Below, piece by piece: positions 16,920 through 24,051 of a DNA stretch of 40,013 nt (position 1 is the first letter of the stretch; every line of letters starts with the position of its first letter). The notes beneath the pieces were generated by a model, which did not search any database, had not been told where the DNA came from, and saw nothing but the letters and a program-made list of their open reading frames with translations. The DNA is taken from contig JAOZQN010000006.1 in the NCBI GenBank assembly GCA_029932195.1, positions 1 to 40,013 of the forward strand, read 5' to 3'. Both the position numbers and the translations under genes were made by a program. The stretch is from Bacteroidales bacterium (lineage in GTDB: Bacteria; Bacteroidota; Bacteroidia; Bacteroidales; JAOZQN01).

Positions 16920-17945
16920 ATGATTTTAGATTTGCGAATATCAGATATTTTTTTAAAAAAAACAAATATACAACATATTTTAACGTTTATGTTTGTCTTT
17001 TTATTAAATATTTTTCCTGTAAAATCGCAAGATGTTCATTTTTCACAGTTTAAACCAAATCTAATTAATTACAATCCAGCCTTTGCGGGATATGAAAAAT
17101 GTGCCATTTTATCTTTGCATTATAAAAACGAACAAGTTGGAATAAATAATGGTTTTAATACATTACAAACCAGTTACAACCAATATTTTTCGGCACTGCA
17201 CGGAGGAATTGGTATAAATATTGCAAAAGAGCGGTTGGGTGGAAATACATTTAATTCAACTTATGCTAATGCAATGTATTCTTCTCATTTTAAAATAAAT
17301 AGGAGAACAAAATTAGCATTGGCAATAGAATCATCTTATTATCAAAATACTTTTAATGCGAGCCAACTCGTGTTTAGCAACATGATAGATGATTTGAATG
17401 GTGTAATTTTTCCTTCGGTAGAAAATTTTGTAAACGAAGATGTAAAATTTATAGATTTTAGCACAGGAATTTTATTTTATCAAAAAAAAATATTTTTGGG
17501 TATTTCGGCAAGTCATTTGAGGCAATTTATGCTCTCAGGTGAGCAGTATTTTTTGCCCATAAAATACAGTTTTCAAGCAGGTTACAGGCTCTCATTTGAT
17601 CCATTCGATTTACGAAAAGAACAATACGCAATAATGCCAATTTTGGTATATCAGCAACAACAAAAACACCAGTTTTTGAAATATGGTTTTTATTTTATAA
17701 AAAAAAATTGTTCCTTTGGGCTTTGGTTAAAACAAAGTTTTTATCCACATTTCACCAATGATGCAATTATACTTACATTTAGTGTTAAGATAAAAAAAAT
17801 GCAAATAACTTATAGCTACGATGTTCCAACAACACGCCTTTTAAAATCGTCGTTTGGAAACAATGAAATCTCTTTGCTATTTAACTTTAATTGCAAAGAA
17901 AAAAGAAATAATAATACAATAAATTGTCCCGCTTATGAGTTATAA
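16920..17945 (+). CDS. PorP/SprF-family outer-membrane protein
   Basis: This 341-residue protein begins with a long N-terminal region and a hydrophobic stretch ending FPVKSQ at about residue 36, followed by the hallmark of the PorP/SprF family, QDVHFSQFKPNLINYNPAFAG. The remainder is a predicted beta-barrel with many aromatic and glycine positions (for example GGIGINIAKERLGGNTFNST). PorP is part of the outer-membrane side of the type IX machinery, while SprF-type paralogues serve particular cargo proteins. No PorKLMN genes or large cargo gene stand beside it, so I cannot tell which type this is. An alternative start at the Met of MFVFLL would leave too short a signal peptide. It lies between porU and gldJ, which supports a secretion role. 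Confidence 0.85.
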   Translation: MILDLRISDIFLKKTNIQHILTFMFVFLLNIFPVKSQDVHFSQFKPNLINYNPAFAGYEKCAILSLHYKNEQVGINNGFNTLQTSYNQYFSALHGGIGINIAKERLGGNTFNSTYANAMYSSHFKINRRTKLALAIESSYYQNTFNASQLVFSNMIDDLNGVIFPSVENFVNEDVKFIDFSTGILFYQKKIFLGISASHLRQFMLSGEQYFLPIKYSFQAGYRLSFDPFDLRKEQYAIMPILVYQQQQKHQFLKYGFYFIKKNCSFGLWLKQSFYPHFTNDAIILTFSVKIKKMQITYSYDVPTTRLLKSSFGNNEISLLFNFNCKEKRNNNTINCPAYEL

Positions 17946-18058
17946 AAGTAGTAAAAAGTTATAAAGTTAAAAGTCATAAAGCTTAACAACTTTTACGAAC
18001 TTTGTAACTTCTAACTTTAAAAATTTTATAACTTTTAACTTTATAACAAACTAATAAC
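17946..18058. repeat. AAGTTATAAAGTTAAAAG-type palindromic spacer
   Basis: The gap between the PorP-like gene and gldJ contains diverged copies of AGTTATAAAGTTAAAAGT on the left and their inverted forms ACTTTGTAACTTCTAACTTT and ATAACTTTTAACTTTATAAC on the right. They could form a long AT stem in the transcript. Confidence 0.55.
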
Positions 18059-18078
18059 TAATTTTAAATTAAAAACAA

Positions 18079-19611
18079 ATGAAAATTAAAGCAAATTTTT
18101 CGCTAATAATGCTACTGGCTATCGTTGTTTCTTTGCTCTCATCTTGTGGACCTTCTTTGGATAGAAAAGCTGGAGAGTCGGGAAAAACAGGCTGGGCATA
18201 CAACGACGTTGACTGGGGAGGTTTTGAAGTAATAGAATACATAGAACAAGAAGCTGGACCTGGTTTAGTGCTAATAGAAGGTGGAACATTTACTATGGGA
18301 AACACCGAACAAGACGTTATGTTTGACTGGAACAGCGTTAGAAGAAGAGTAACAATATCTTCTTTTTATATGGACGAAATGGAGGTTTCTAACTTAGATT
18401 ACTTAGAATATCTACGTTGGACATCAAGAATTTTTATTGAAAATCCAGAAATTTATAGACGAGCTTTACCAGATACACTTGTTTGGAGAAGCAGACTTGC
18501 GTACAACGAACCTTACGTAGAATATTATCTTCGCCATCCAGCATACCAAATGTATCCTGTTGTTGGTGTAAGTTGGGAGCAAGCAAACGAATATTGTATT
18601 TGGAGAACAGACAGAGTAAATGAAAAATTACTTGTTGATGCAGGATTTTTAGAATTAGATCCAGACCAAGCAAGTGCAAACAACTTTAATACAGATGCAT
18701 ACCTTGCAGGTCAATATGATGGAGCTACAGCTGGATTTCAAGACCTTGAAGGCAACGACAGAAATGCAAGAATGGAAGATGGAGTTTTACAACCAAAATA
18801 CCGACTTCCAACAGAAGCTGAATGGGAATATGCTGCACTTGCACTTGTAGGAAACTCCGAACAAGAAAGAATATATACACAAAAAATATATCCTTGGAAT
18901 GGACACTACGTAAGAAACCCAGAAAAAGTAAATAGAGGTCTATTTATGGCTAACAGCGTGCGAGGAAGAGGAGATTACATGGGTGTTGCAGGATACCTTA
19001 ATGACAATGCTGCTCCAACAGCACCAGTTGATGCCTATTGGCCAAACGACTACGGTTTATACTGTATGGCAGGAAATGTAAACGAATGGGTACTTGATGT
19101 TTATAGAGAAGCTTCTTCTATGGATATTGACGAATTTAATCCATTTAGAGGTAATGTTTTTGAAACATTAGAAAGAGATGCAGATGGCAATCCAATAGAA
19201 AAAGATAGTATGGGAAGACTTAGAACAAGAAAAATGGGACAAATAACCCAATTCTCTGAAATAACACAAAATGATGTAAATCACGAAACTGATAGATATA
19301 ATTATAGAAAATCTGATAATAAAAATTATGGTGATGGAGATGCTCGTTCTACTATTGGACCACTTTGGATTGACCCACCAGAAGATAACACACAACAAAT
19401 GTATAACTACGATGGAAACGACCCACAAACTCACCAAGCTTCAACTTCACTTGTAAACGACAATGTTAGAGTATATAAAGGTGGTAGCTGGAAAGACAGA
19501 GTATATTGGTTAGTTCCTGGAACAAGAAGGTTTTTACAAGAAACTCGTAGCACAGATGATATAGGTTTTAGATGTGCAATGATTAGAGTTGGTAGCCCAG
19601 GAGGTTATTAA
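18079..19611 (+). CDS. gldJ: GldJ-type SUMF1-fold lipoprotein of the type IX system
   Basis: This 510-residue lipoprotein has a lipobox LLSSC with Cys23 as the likely lipidation site. A formylglycine-generating-enzyme (SUMF1) fold follows, from about residue 58 (LVLIEGGTFTMGNTEQDV) to the end, with typical phrases YRLPTEAEWEYAALAL, YCMAGNVNEWVLDVYRE, YKGGSWKDRVYW and DDIGFRCAMIRV. It has a large insertion (about 355-450). GldJ and its relative GldK use this fold structurally, not as enzymes, and ring the periplasmic side of the outer-membrane type IX complex. The N-terminus SGKTGWAYNDVDWGGFEV is GldJ-like. In gliding flavobacteria gldJ is next to porU and porV, and that grouping is kept here, although gldJ runs opposite to porU. 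Confidence 0.88.
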   Translation: MKIKANFSLIMLLAIVVSLLSSCGPSLDRKAGESGKTGWAYNDVDWGGFEVIEYIEQEAGPGLVLIEGGTFTMGNTEQDVMFDWNSVRRRVTISSFYMDEMEVSNLDYLEYLRWTSRIFIENPEIYRRALPDTLVWRSRLAYNEPYVEYYLRHPAYQMYPVVGVSWEQANEYCIWRTDRVNEKLLVDAGFLELDPDQASANNFNTDAYLAGQYDGATAGFQDLEGNDRNARMEDGVLQPKYRLPTEAEWEYAALALVGNSEQERIYTQKIYPWNGHYVRNPEKVNRGLFMANSVRGRGDYMGVAGYLNDNAAPTAPVDAYWPNDYGLYCMAGNVNEWVLDVYREASSMDIDEFNPFRGNVFETLERDADGNPIEKDSMGRLRTRKMGQITQFSEITQNDVNHETDRYNYRKSDNKNYGDGDARSTIGPLWIDPPEDNTQQMYNYDGNDPQTHQASTSLVNDNVRVYKGGSWKDRVYWLVPGTRRFLQETRSTDDIGFRCAMIRVGSPGGY

Positions 19612-19613
19612 AA

Positions 19614-19702
19614 TATTATAATATTGTTAAATTGTTGTATTGTTAAAATTGCTACACACTGTTAAATAACAGTTAAGCAATATAACAATATAGCAATTTA
19701 AT
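19614..19702. repeat. TTGTTAAATTGCTA-type inverted repeat between gldJ and miaA
   Basis: ATATTGTTAAATTGTTGTAT and TGTTAAAATTGCTA on the left face AGCAATATAACAATATAGCA on the right around a small hairpin CTGTTAAATAACAG. It separates two convergent genes and may serve as a terminator for both, though the stem is imperfect and AT-only. The right end reaches the miaA stop codon. Confidence 0.5.
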
Positions 19703-20600
19703 AGTTTTTTGTAAACTCCTCATAACTATAAAACCAATTAATTTTAGTTCCTTTCTTTTCCATTCTTCTAAACCAAGTCATCTGACGTTTTGCAAACTGG
19801 TGAATTGCAATGTTTAATTTCTCTACCATCTCATCATAAGACAGTTTTCCAAGTAAATATAAAGTTATAAATTTATATTCCAGTCCGTAATAGATTAAAG
19901 TTTCTGTTGGCACTCCTTTCTTAATCAAAGTCTCTACTTCATCAATCATTCCTTCTCTTAATCTCTGATGTAAACGCTCTGTTATTCGTTTTCGTTGAAT
20001 ACTGCGTTCATGTTTTATACCAATAACATAAGAATTTATTTTTGGATATTCAATTATTATTTTTGGATTTTCTTTATAATAAGTCTCTATTTCAATTGCT
20101 CTAATTGCTCTTTTTGCTGTGTCAAATTCAGTTGTATTATGAACTTTTTTTAAAGATATTAAGATTTCTTTTAACTCTTCAATAGATTTATTTTTCAAAT
20201 CTTCTCGTAAAATAGTATTTTCTGGAACTTCAACAAGTTTGTAATTTTTTATAATTGCCTCCAAATACATTCCAGTGCCTCCACACATAATTGCTGTTTT
20301 CTTATTCTTTTTTATTTTATCAAAAGCCCTAAAAAAATCTTTTTGAAATTGAAAAACATTATATTTTTCACCCGCATTTAAAATATCTATCAAATGGAAA
20401 GGTATTTTTTTGCCATTAAAAGCATATTCATCAATATCTTTACCCGTTCCAATATCCATTCCTCTATAAACTTGGCGAGAATCTGCACTTATTATTTCTC
20501 CATCAAAATCAGTTGCCAGATTAGTTGCGAAAGAAGTTTTTCCTCCTGCCGTAGGACCAAGAACTGTTATGAGATTATATTTTTTATCAATAGTTATCAT
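19698..20600 (-). CDS. miaA: tRNA dimethylallyltransferase MiaA
   Basis: MiaA transfers the dimethylallyl group from DMAPP to N6 of A37 in tRNAs that read codons starting with U. The protein has the P-loop GPTAGGKTS near its N-terminus, the substrate motif ISADSRQVYRGMDIGTGK, and GGTGMYLEAIIK. The C-terminal part has RLREGMIDEVETLIKKG, YGLEYKFITLYL and the final QFAKRQMTWFRR. I chose the ATG at 20600 (300 residues). A longer reading from a TTG at 20627 adds nine residues (MKKYLLICN) that have no family counterpart. The gene converges on gldJ and is divergent from tRNA-Cys. Confidence 0.94.
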   Translation of the reverse strand: MITIDKKYNLITVLGPTAGGKTSFATNLATDFDGEIISADSRQVYRGMDIGTGKDIDEYAFNGKKIPFHLIDILNAGEKYNVFQFQKDFFRAFDKIKKNKKTAIMCGGTGMYLEAIIKNYKLVEVPENTILREDLKNKSIEELKEILISLKKVHNTTEFDTAKRAIRAIEIETYYKENPKIIIEYPKINSYVIGIKHERSIQRKRITERLHQRLREGMIDEVETLIKKGVPTETLIYYGLEYKFITLYLLGKLSYDEMVEKLNIAIHQFAKRQMTWFRRMEKKGTKINWFYSYEEFTKNY

Positions 20601-20646
20601 ATTGCAAATTAACAAATATTTTTTCAAATAAAAAAGTAATTTATTT

Positions 20647-20676
20647 TTTGTATTAAAATAAATTTATTTATCTTTG
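20647..20676 (+). promoter_or_regulatory. promoter of tRNA-Cys
   Basis: TTTG at 20647-20650, an 18-base spacer and TATCTTTG at 20669-20676 form a near-consensus Bacteroidota promoter. The expected start near 20682 leaves a short leader before the mature tRNA at 20695. Confidence 0.8.
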
Positions 20677-20694
20677 CAGTTCTTAATTTTTTAA

Positions 20695-20766
20695 GGTCAC
20701 GTGGCCGAGTGGCTTAGGCACTGGTCTGCAAAACCAGCTACAGCGGTTCGAATCCGCTCGTGACCT
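20695..20766 (+). tRNA. tRNA-Cys (GCA)
   Basis: The acceptor stem pairs GGTCACG with CGTGACC. The D-arm GCCGAGTGGCTTAGGC is followed by the anticodon stem CTGGT/ACCAG with loop CTGCAAA, giving anticodon GCA at 20728-20730. The T-arm is AGCGG-TTCGAAT-CCGCT. The discriminator base is U, the identity element of tRNA-Cys. CCA is not encoded. Confidence 0.97.
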
Positions 20767-20769
20767 CTC

Positions 20770-20806
20770 AAAAATAGCCTCTCACTTTTAGTGAGAGGCT
20801 ATTTTT
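20770..20806. terminator. bidirectional terminator after tRNA-Cys
   Basis: A perfect 16-base stem, AAAAATAGCCTCTCAC (20770-20785) and GTGAGAGGCTATTTTT (20791-20806), encloses TTTTA. It ends the tRNA transcript and overlaps the stop codon of the convergent DUF2461 gene. Confidence 0.93.
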
Positions 20807-21485
20807 ATAACTTTATTTCAGGTTCGATATCATCAATTATTGAGTTGAAATAATTATTGAAAGGCAACATTGCCTTGCACGTTTTTTCAATATCTGAAAT
20901 TAATTTTTCTGACGAAACTTGCTTTTTTGACAAATCATGCGATACAAAAAAACTTTTAAATCTCAATAAATCAATATCTTTATGGTCTTTGGGATAACCA
21001 CGAGGGGCTGTTTTTAGTTTTTCGCCCTGAACGGCATTAAACGTTTTCACAAAACTATCTGCTCTTACAATTTCTCTCAAAGCTTCTGAATTATACATTA
21101 TTTCTGTTCTTATTGCCTTCAAAATATTTGCTTGTGGCATATAAATTCCTCCTCCCACAAAAGATTTTTCGGGGTCTATATGGACATAAAATCCTGCATA
21201 ACTACTTTTTTTTCCTCCCTTATTAATGTATGCTCCAAAATTAGTTTTATACGGAAGTTTGTTTTTAGAAAAACGAACATCTTTATAAATCCTAAATGTG
21301 CATTCTTTGGCAAAGCCTACATCTATCTGATTATCAACAGATTTTAATACTGGTATTAATTTATTTACAAATAAATCAAACTCTTCTTTTGCTTCTAAAT
21401 ATAAACTCTTATTATCAGCAAACCATTCTCGGTTATTATTTTTTGAAAGTTTTTCTAAAAACTTGTTTGTGTTTTTTAATTGCAT
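20805..21485 (-). CDS. DUF2461 family protein
   Basis: This 226-residue soluble protein belongs to the DUF2461 (TIGR02453) family, widespread in Bacteroidota and of unknown function. Recognisable family features are the N-terminal NTNKFLEKLSKNNNREWFAD, the central FRIYKDVRFSKNKLPYKTNF and YAGFYVHIDPEKSFVGGGIY, and the later RGYPKDHKDIDLLRFKSF. Length is typical. There is no signal peptide, so it is cytoplasmic. It is a single gene whose 3' end is embedded in the bidirectional terminator of tRNA-Cys. No neighbour suggests a pathway. Confidence 0.88.
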   Translation of the reverse strand: MQLKNTNKFLEKLSKNNNREWFADNKSLYLEAKEEFDLFVNKLIPVLKSVDNQIDVGFAKECTFRIYKDVRFSKNKLPYKTNFGAYINKGGKKSSYAGFYVHIDPEKSFVGGGIYMPQANILKAIRTEIMYNSEALREIVRADSFVKTFNAVQGEKLKTAPRGYPKDHKDIDLLRFKSFFVSHDLSKKQVSSEKLISDIEKTCKAMLPFNNYFNSIIDDIEPEIKL

Positions 21486-21534
21486 AAAATATTTTTTCTA
21501 TTGTTACTTGTTTTAAATTTTACTTTTTTTGTCT

Positions 21535-21612
21535 CAGTCAGGTGTTTTTCACCTGACTGCATTTACACACATTTATCTATTGGTCTGCGTGCAGGTGGAA
21601 AACACCTGCACG
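21535..21612. repeat. REP-like two-hairpin doublet
   Basis: Hairpin 1 (21535-21559) is CAGTCAGGTG, loop TTTTT, CACCTGACTG. Hairpin 2 (21588-21612) is CGTGCAGGTG, loop GAAAA, CACCTGCACG. The second is an inverted, diverged copy of the first, with a 28-base spacer. Both stems are perfect 10-base pairs and GC-rich against the surrounding DNA, like REP/BIME elements. The rest of the 21486-21714 gap shows nothing else. Confidence 0.8.
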
Positions 21613-21714
21613 AGGCAAAAAAATATTGTGTATGTATTAATTGCATAAATATTACAAATGGCGAATGCCAGAAAAACTATTATTAGGTGTAAACCAAGCG
21701 TAATTTGCAATTCT

Positions 21715-22491
21715 TTAATTCATTATTATTATTATTATTACTGCGTCAATTTCTTTTTTTGTTTGCTTTAGTGTTACTTTTTGTTCAAATCCGTTTATAT
21801 AAATTTCTACTTCATGTGAATATTTTTTATTTGTATTTTTGGGAGAGTCTATAATAAGATAATTATTATTTTTAATAAAACTATCATTTTTTTTATCAAA
21901 TGATAATATTGTTCCAAGTTCGTAATTATCAATGACCTTATCCAAGTTGACAAAAATATTTCCAGTCATTCTTTTTTTAGATACTGGCAATGCTCTCACA
22001 AAAAACTTTCTATTTGGTACATAAATTATCTCTTTATAATTAATCTTTTTATCTTCATGTTCGGAAGGAAAATTATTTTCCTTAATTATCTCATCAATAG
22101 TTTGCACTTCCTTCATATGAAATACGACCTCTACTGTATCTCCCTCATTACCAACCTGCGTATATTCAGGAATAAACTCACCATTTTTTTCACCATCAAC
22201 ATCTTTTGCTCTACAATTAATTTCTCTCCCCCAATCAGTAACCCCATGTAATTCAAACTCTCCCATCTCATTAGAAAAAATACTATCACCCTGAGACATT
22301 GAAGTTCCTACAAAAATATTGGATATTGGAGCATTTGTTTCTTCTGCTACAACTCTTCCTTTTATAAAATAATCTACCATTGGTGCTCCGTATTGGGCAA
22401 TAATTTTATTGGAAAAACCTACAATTATTCCAATTGTAGATAAAACAAATGCTAAAAATTTTAAGTAATAGTATCTTGTTGTTTTTTCCAT
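21715..22491 (-). CDS. radical-SAM-associated lipoprotein family-like exported protein
   Basis: This 258-residue protein has an N-terminal hydrophobic segment (about 10-32) ending near KIIAQ. The part from YGAPMVDYFIKGRVVAEETN through GEFELHGVTDWG and CRAKDVDGEKNGEFIPE resembles the Bacteroidota family named radical-SAM-associated putative lipoprotein, a carboxypeptidase-regulatory-like beta-sandwich. No lipobox cysteine is visible, and no radical SAM gene is in this window, so the partner is either elsewhere or lost. The second half (about 140-258) is lysine- and asparagine-rich and unrecognised. The last residues are a run of isoleucines encoded by an ATT microsatellite (21722-21740), suggesting the C-terminal end may vary by slippage. 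It is transcribed alone from a -7 box at 22520-22527. Confidence 0.6.
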   Translation of the reverse strand: MEKTTRYYYLKFLAFVLSTIGIIVGFSNKIIAQYGAPMVDYFIKGRVVAEETNAPISNIFVGTSMSQGDSIFSNEMGEFELHGVTDWGREINCRAKDVDGEKNGEFIPEYTQVGNEGDTVEVVFHMKEVQTIDEIIKENNFPSEHEDKKINYKEIIYVPNRKFFVRALPVSKKRMTGNIFVNLDKVIDNYELGTILSFDKKNDSFIKNNNYLIIDSPKNTNKKYSHEVEIYINGFEQKVTLKQTKKEIDAVIIIIIMN

Positions 22492-22519
22492 AATAATTTT
22501 AGATTAGATTTTGAACAGA

Positions 22520-22527
22520 CAAATATA
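22520..22527 (-). promoter_or_regulatory. -7 box for the gene at 21715-22491
   Basis: The minus strand reads TATATTTG, matching TAnnTTTG, 28 bases upstream of the start codon. A TTTG on the same strand lies 12 bases further upstream, closer than usual. Confidence 0.5.
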
Positions 22528-22578
22528 CAAATTATTTGACAAAAGTTTTTATTTTTATCAAAATATATTTTATTTTTT

Positions 22579-22586
22579 TATCTTTG
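22579..22586 (+). promoter_or_regulatory. -7 box for trkA
   Basis: TATCTTTG matches TAnnTTTG and is identical to the box of the tRNA-Cys promoter, including the flanking GCA. It lies 26 bases before the trkA start codon. No clear -33 TTTG is present at normal spacing. Confidence 0.6.
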
Positions 22587-22612
22587 CAATTATCATTATA
22601 AAATTTTAGAAT

Positions 22613-23953
22613 ATGAAAATAGTAATTGCAGGAGCCGGGGAAGTAGGAACATATCTTGCCAAAATGCTCAATAACGACCGACACGATATAGTTGTTATTG
22701 ACATTGATAAAGAAAAACTACAAAATATGTCGTCTCATTTTGACTTACTAACAGTTAGTGGTTCTGCATCTTCCATAAATATTTTAAAAGAAGCACATGT
22801 TTGCACAACAGATTTATTTATTGCAGTAACCGAACGCCAGGAGACAAATATAACAGCTTCTATATTAGCTAAAAAACTTGGAGCAAAACGAACAATTGCA
22901 AGGGTAGATAACAAAGAATACATTGAAACTGAAAATAATAAAATAATAAAAAGTTTAGGAATAGATTCTCTCGTATATCCCGAAATTTTGGCGAGTAACG
23001 AAATAATAAGCCTTGTAAAACATTCAGGATTAGCAAAATCTATAGAATTTTCGTCTGGCAAGTTATCTCTGTTTGAAATAAAAATAGAAAAAGATTCACC
23101 TATTATAAATCTTAGCTTAAAACAGCTTATAGAAAAATATGACTCAGTAGATGCACGTATTGTCGCAATTAACAGAGATGATAAAACTATTATTCCAAGA
23201 GGTGATAATATATTATTAGAAAACGACCTTGTTTACATTGTTACAGATAAAGAGGGAGTAAATAAAATAATTGCATTGTTAGGGATTAAAGACCACGAAC
23301 TTAAAAATGTAATAATTTTGGGAGGTAGCCGAGTTGGGGTAAAAACAGCTCGTCATTTAGAAAAAAACTGCTACGTAAAACTTATTGAAAAAAGCCAAGA
23401 AAAAGGCTTCTCAATAGCAGAAGAACTTGATGAAACTCTTGTTATAAATGATTTAGGAACAAGTGCTGAATTTTTAATAAGCGAAGGAATAGAAAAAACA
23501 GACGCTTTTATTGCCGTTACAGGAAATTCCGAAATTAATATTATTTCTTGTGTGCTTGCCAAAAAACTTGGTGCGAAAAAAACAATCGCAGAAGTGGAAA
23601 ATCATGATTATCTTACTTTGGCAAAAAATATGGGTATTGATATTATGATAAATAAAAAATTGATTGCTGCAAGCCATATTTATTCATTTACAATAAACGC
23701 AGAAGTGGTTAATGTCCAATGCTTTACAGACACAGAGGCAGAAGTTTTAGAATTTGTTGTTCATAAAAATTCTAAAATTACTAAAAAAGAACTGAAAAAT
23801 ATAAAATTTCCAAAAGGAGCAATTATTGGTGGTGTTGTGAGAAATAATAGCAGTTTTATTGCTATTGGAGACTCACAATTAGCAGAAAACGACAAAGTTG
23901 TTGTTTTTGCAATGCCAGAGGTGATAAATAAAGTATCAAAATTATTTAAGTAA
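22613..23953 (+). CDS. trkA: Trk potassium uptake regulator TrkA
   Basis: TrkA is the cytoplasmic NAD(H)/nucleotide-binding gating subunit of the Trk potassium channel. The 446-residue protein has the typical duplicated architecture. A first RCK-N Rossmann domain (IVIAGAGEVGTYLAKML at residues 3-19) is followed by an RCK-C domain (about 140-220). A second Rossmann domain (about 228-350, ILGGSRVGVKTARHLE) leads into a second RCK-C domain (about 365-446). The phrase LAKKLGAKRTIARVDNKEY recurs in the second module as LAKKLGAKKTIAEVENHDY, showing the internal duplication. It lies 98 bases upstream of trkH on the same strand. Confidence 0.95.
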   Translation: MKIVIAGAGEVGTYLAKMLNNDRHDIVVIDIDKEKLQNMSSHFDLLTVSGSASSINILKEAHVCTTDLFIAVTERQETNITASILAKKLGAKRTIARVDNKEYIETENNKIIKSLGIDSLVYPEILASNEIISLVKHSGLAKSIEFSSGKLSLFEIKIEKDSPIINLSLKQLIEKYDSVDARIVAINRDDKTIIPRGDNILLENDLVYIVTDKEGVNKIIALLGIKDHELKNVIILGGSRVGVKTARHLEKNCYVKLIEKSQEKGFSIAEELDETLVINDLGTSAEFLISEGIEKTDAFIAVTGNSEINIISCVLAKKLGAKKTIAEVENHDYLTLAKNMGIDIMINKKLIAASHIYSFTINAEVVNVQCFTDTEAEVLEFVVHKNSKITKKELKNIKFPKGAIIGGVVRNNSSFIAIGDSQLAENDKVVVFAMPEVINKVSKLFK

Positions 23954-23959
23954 GTAGTT

Positions 23960-24050
23960 GTAGGTTGCAAGTTACAGGTTACAAGTTTCGCAAAGCGTTG
24001 TAAATTTGCAACTTGTAATATAAAACCTGTAACCTGAAACCTATAACCTG
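23960..24050. repeat. inverted repeat between trkA and trkH
   Basis: GTAGGTTGCAAGTTACAGG and TTACAAG (23960-23985) face CTTGTAATATAAAACCTGTA and ACCTGAAACCTATAACCTG (24012-24050). The spacer could form a stem ending one base before the trkH start codon, possibly modulating trkH translation relative to trkA. Confidence 0.6.
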
Positions 24051-24051
24051 A

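Noticed and set aside
18079-19611. gldJ as a true formylglycine-generating enzyme
   Set aside because: The lipobox, the N-terminal GldJ-like segment and the position beside porU and the PorP-like gene fit a structural type IX component; no sulfatase is nearby.
20601-20627. TTG start for miaA nine codons upstream
   Set aside because: The added residues have no family counterpart; the ATG at 20600 gives the normal MiaA length before the P-loop.
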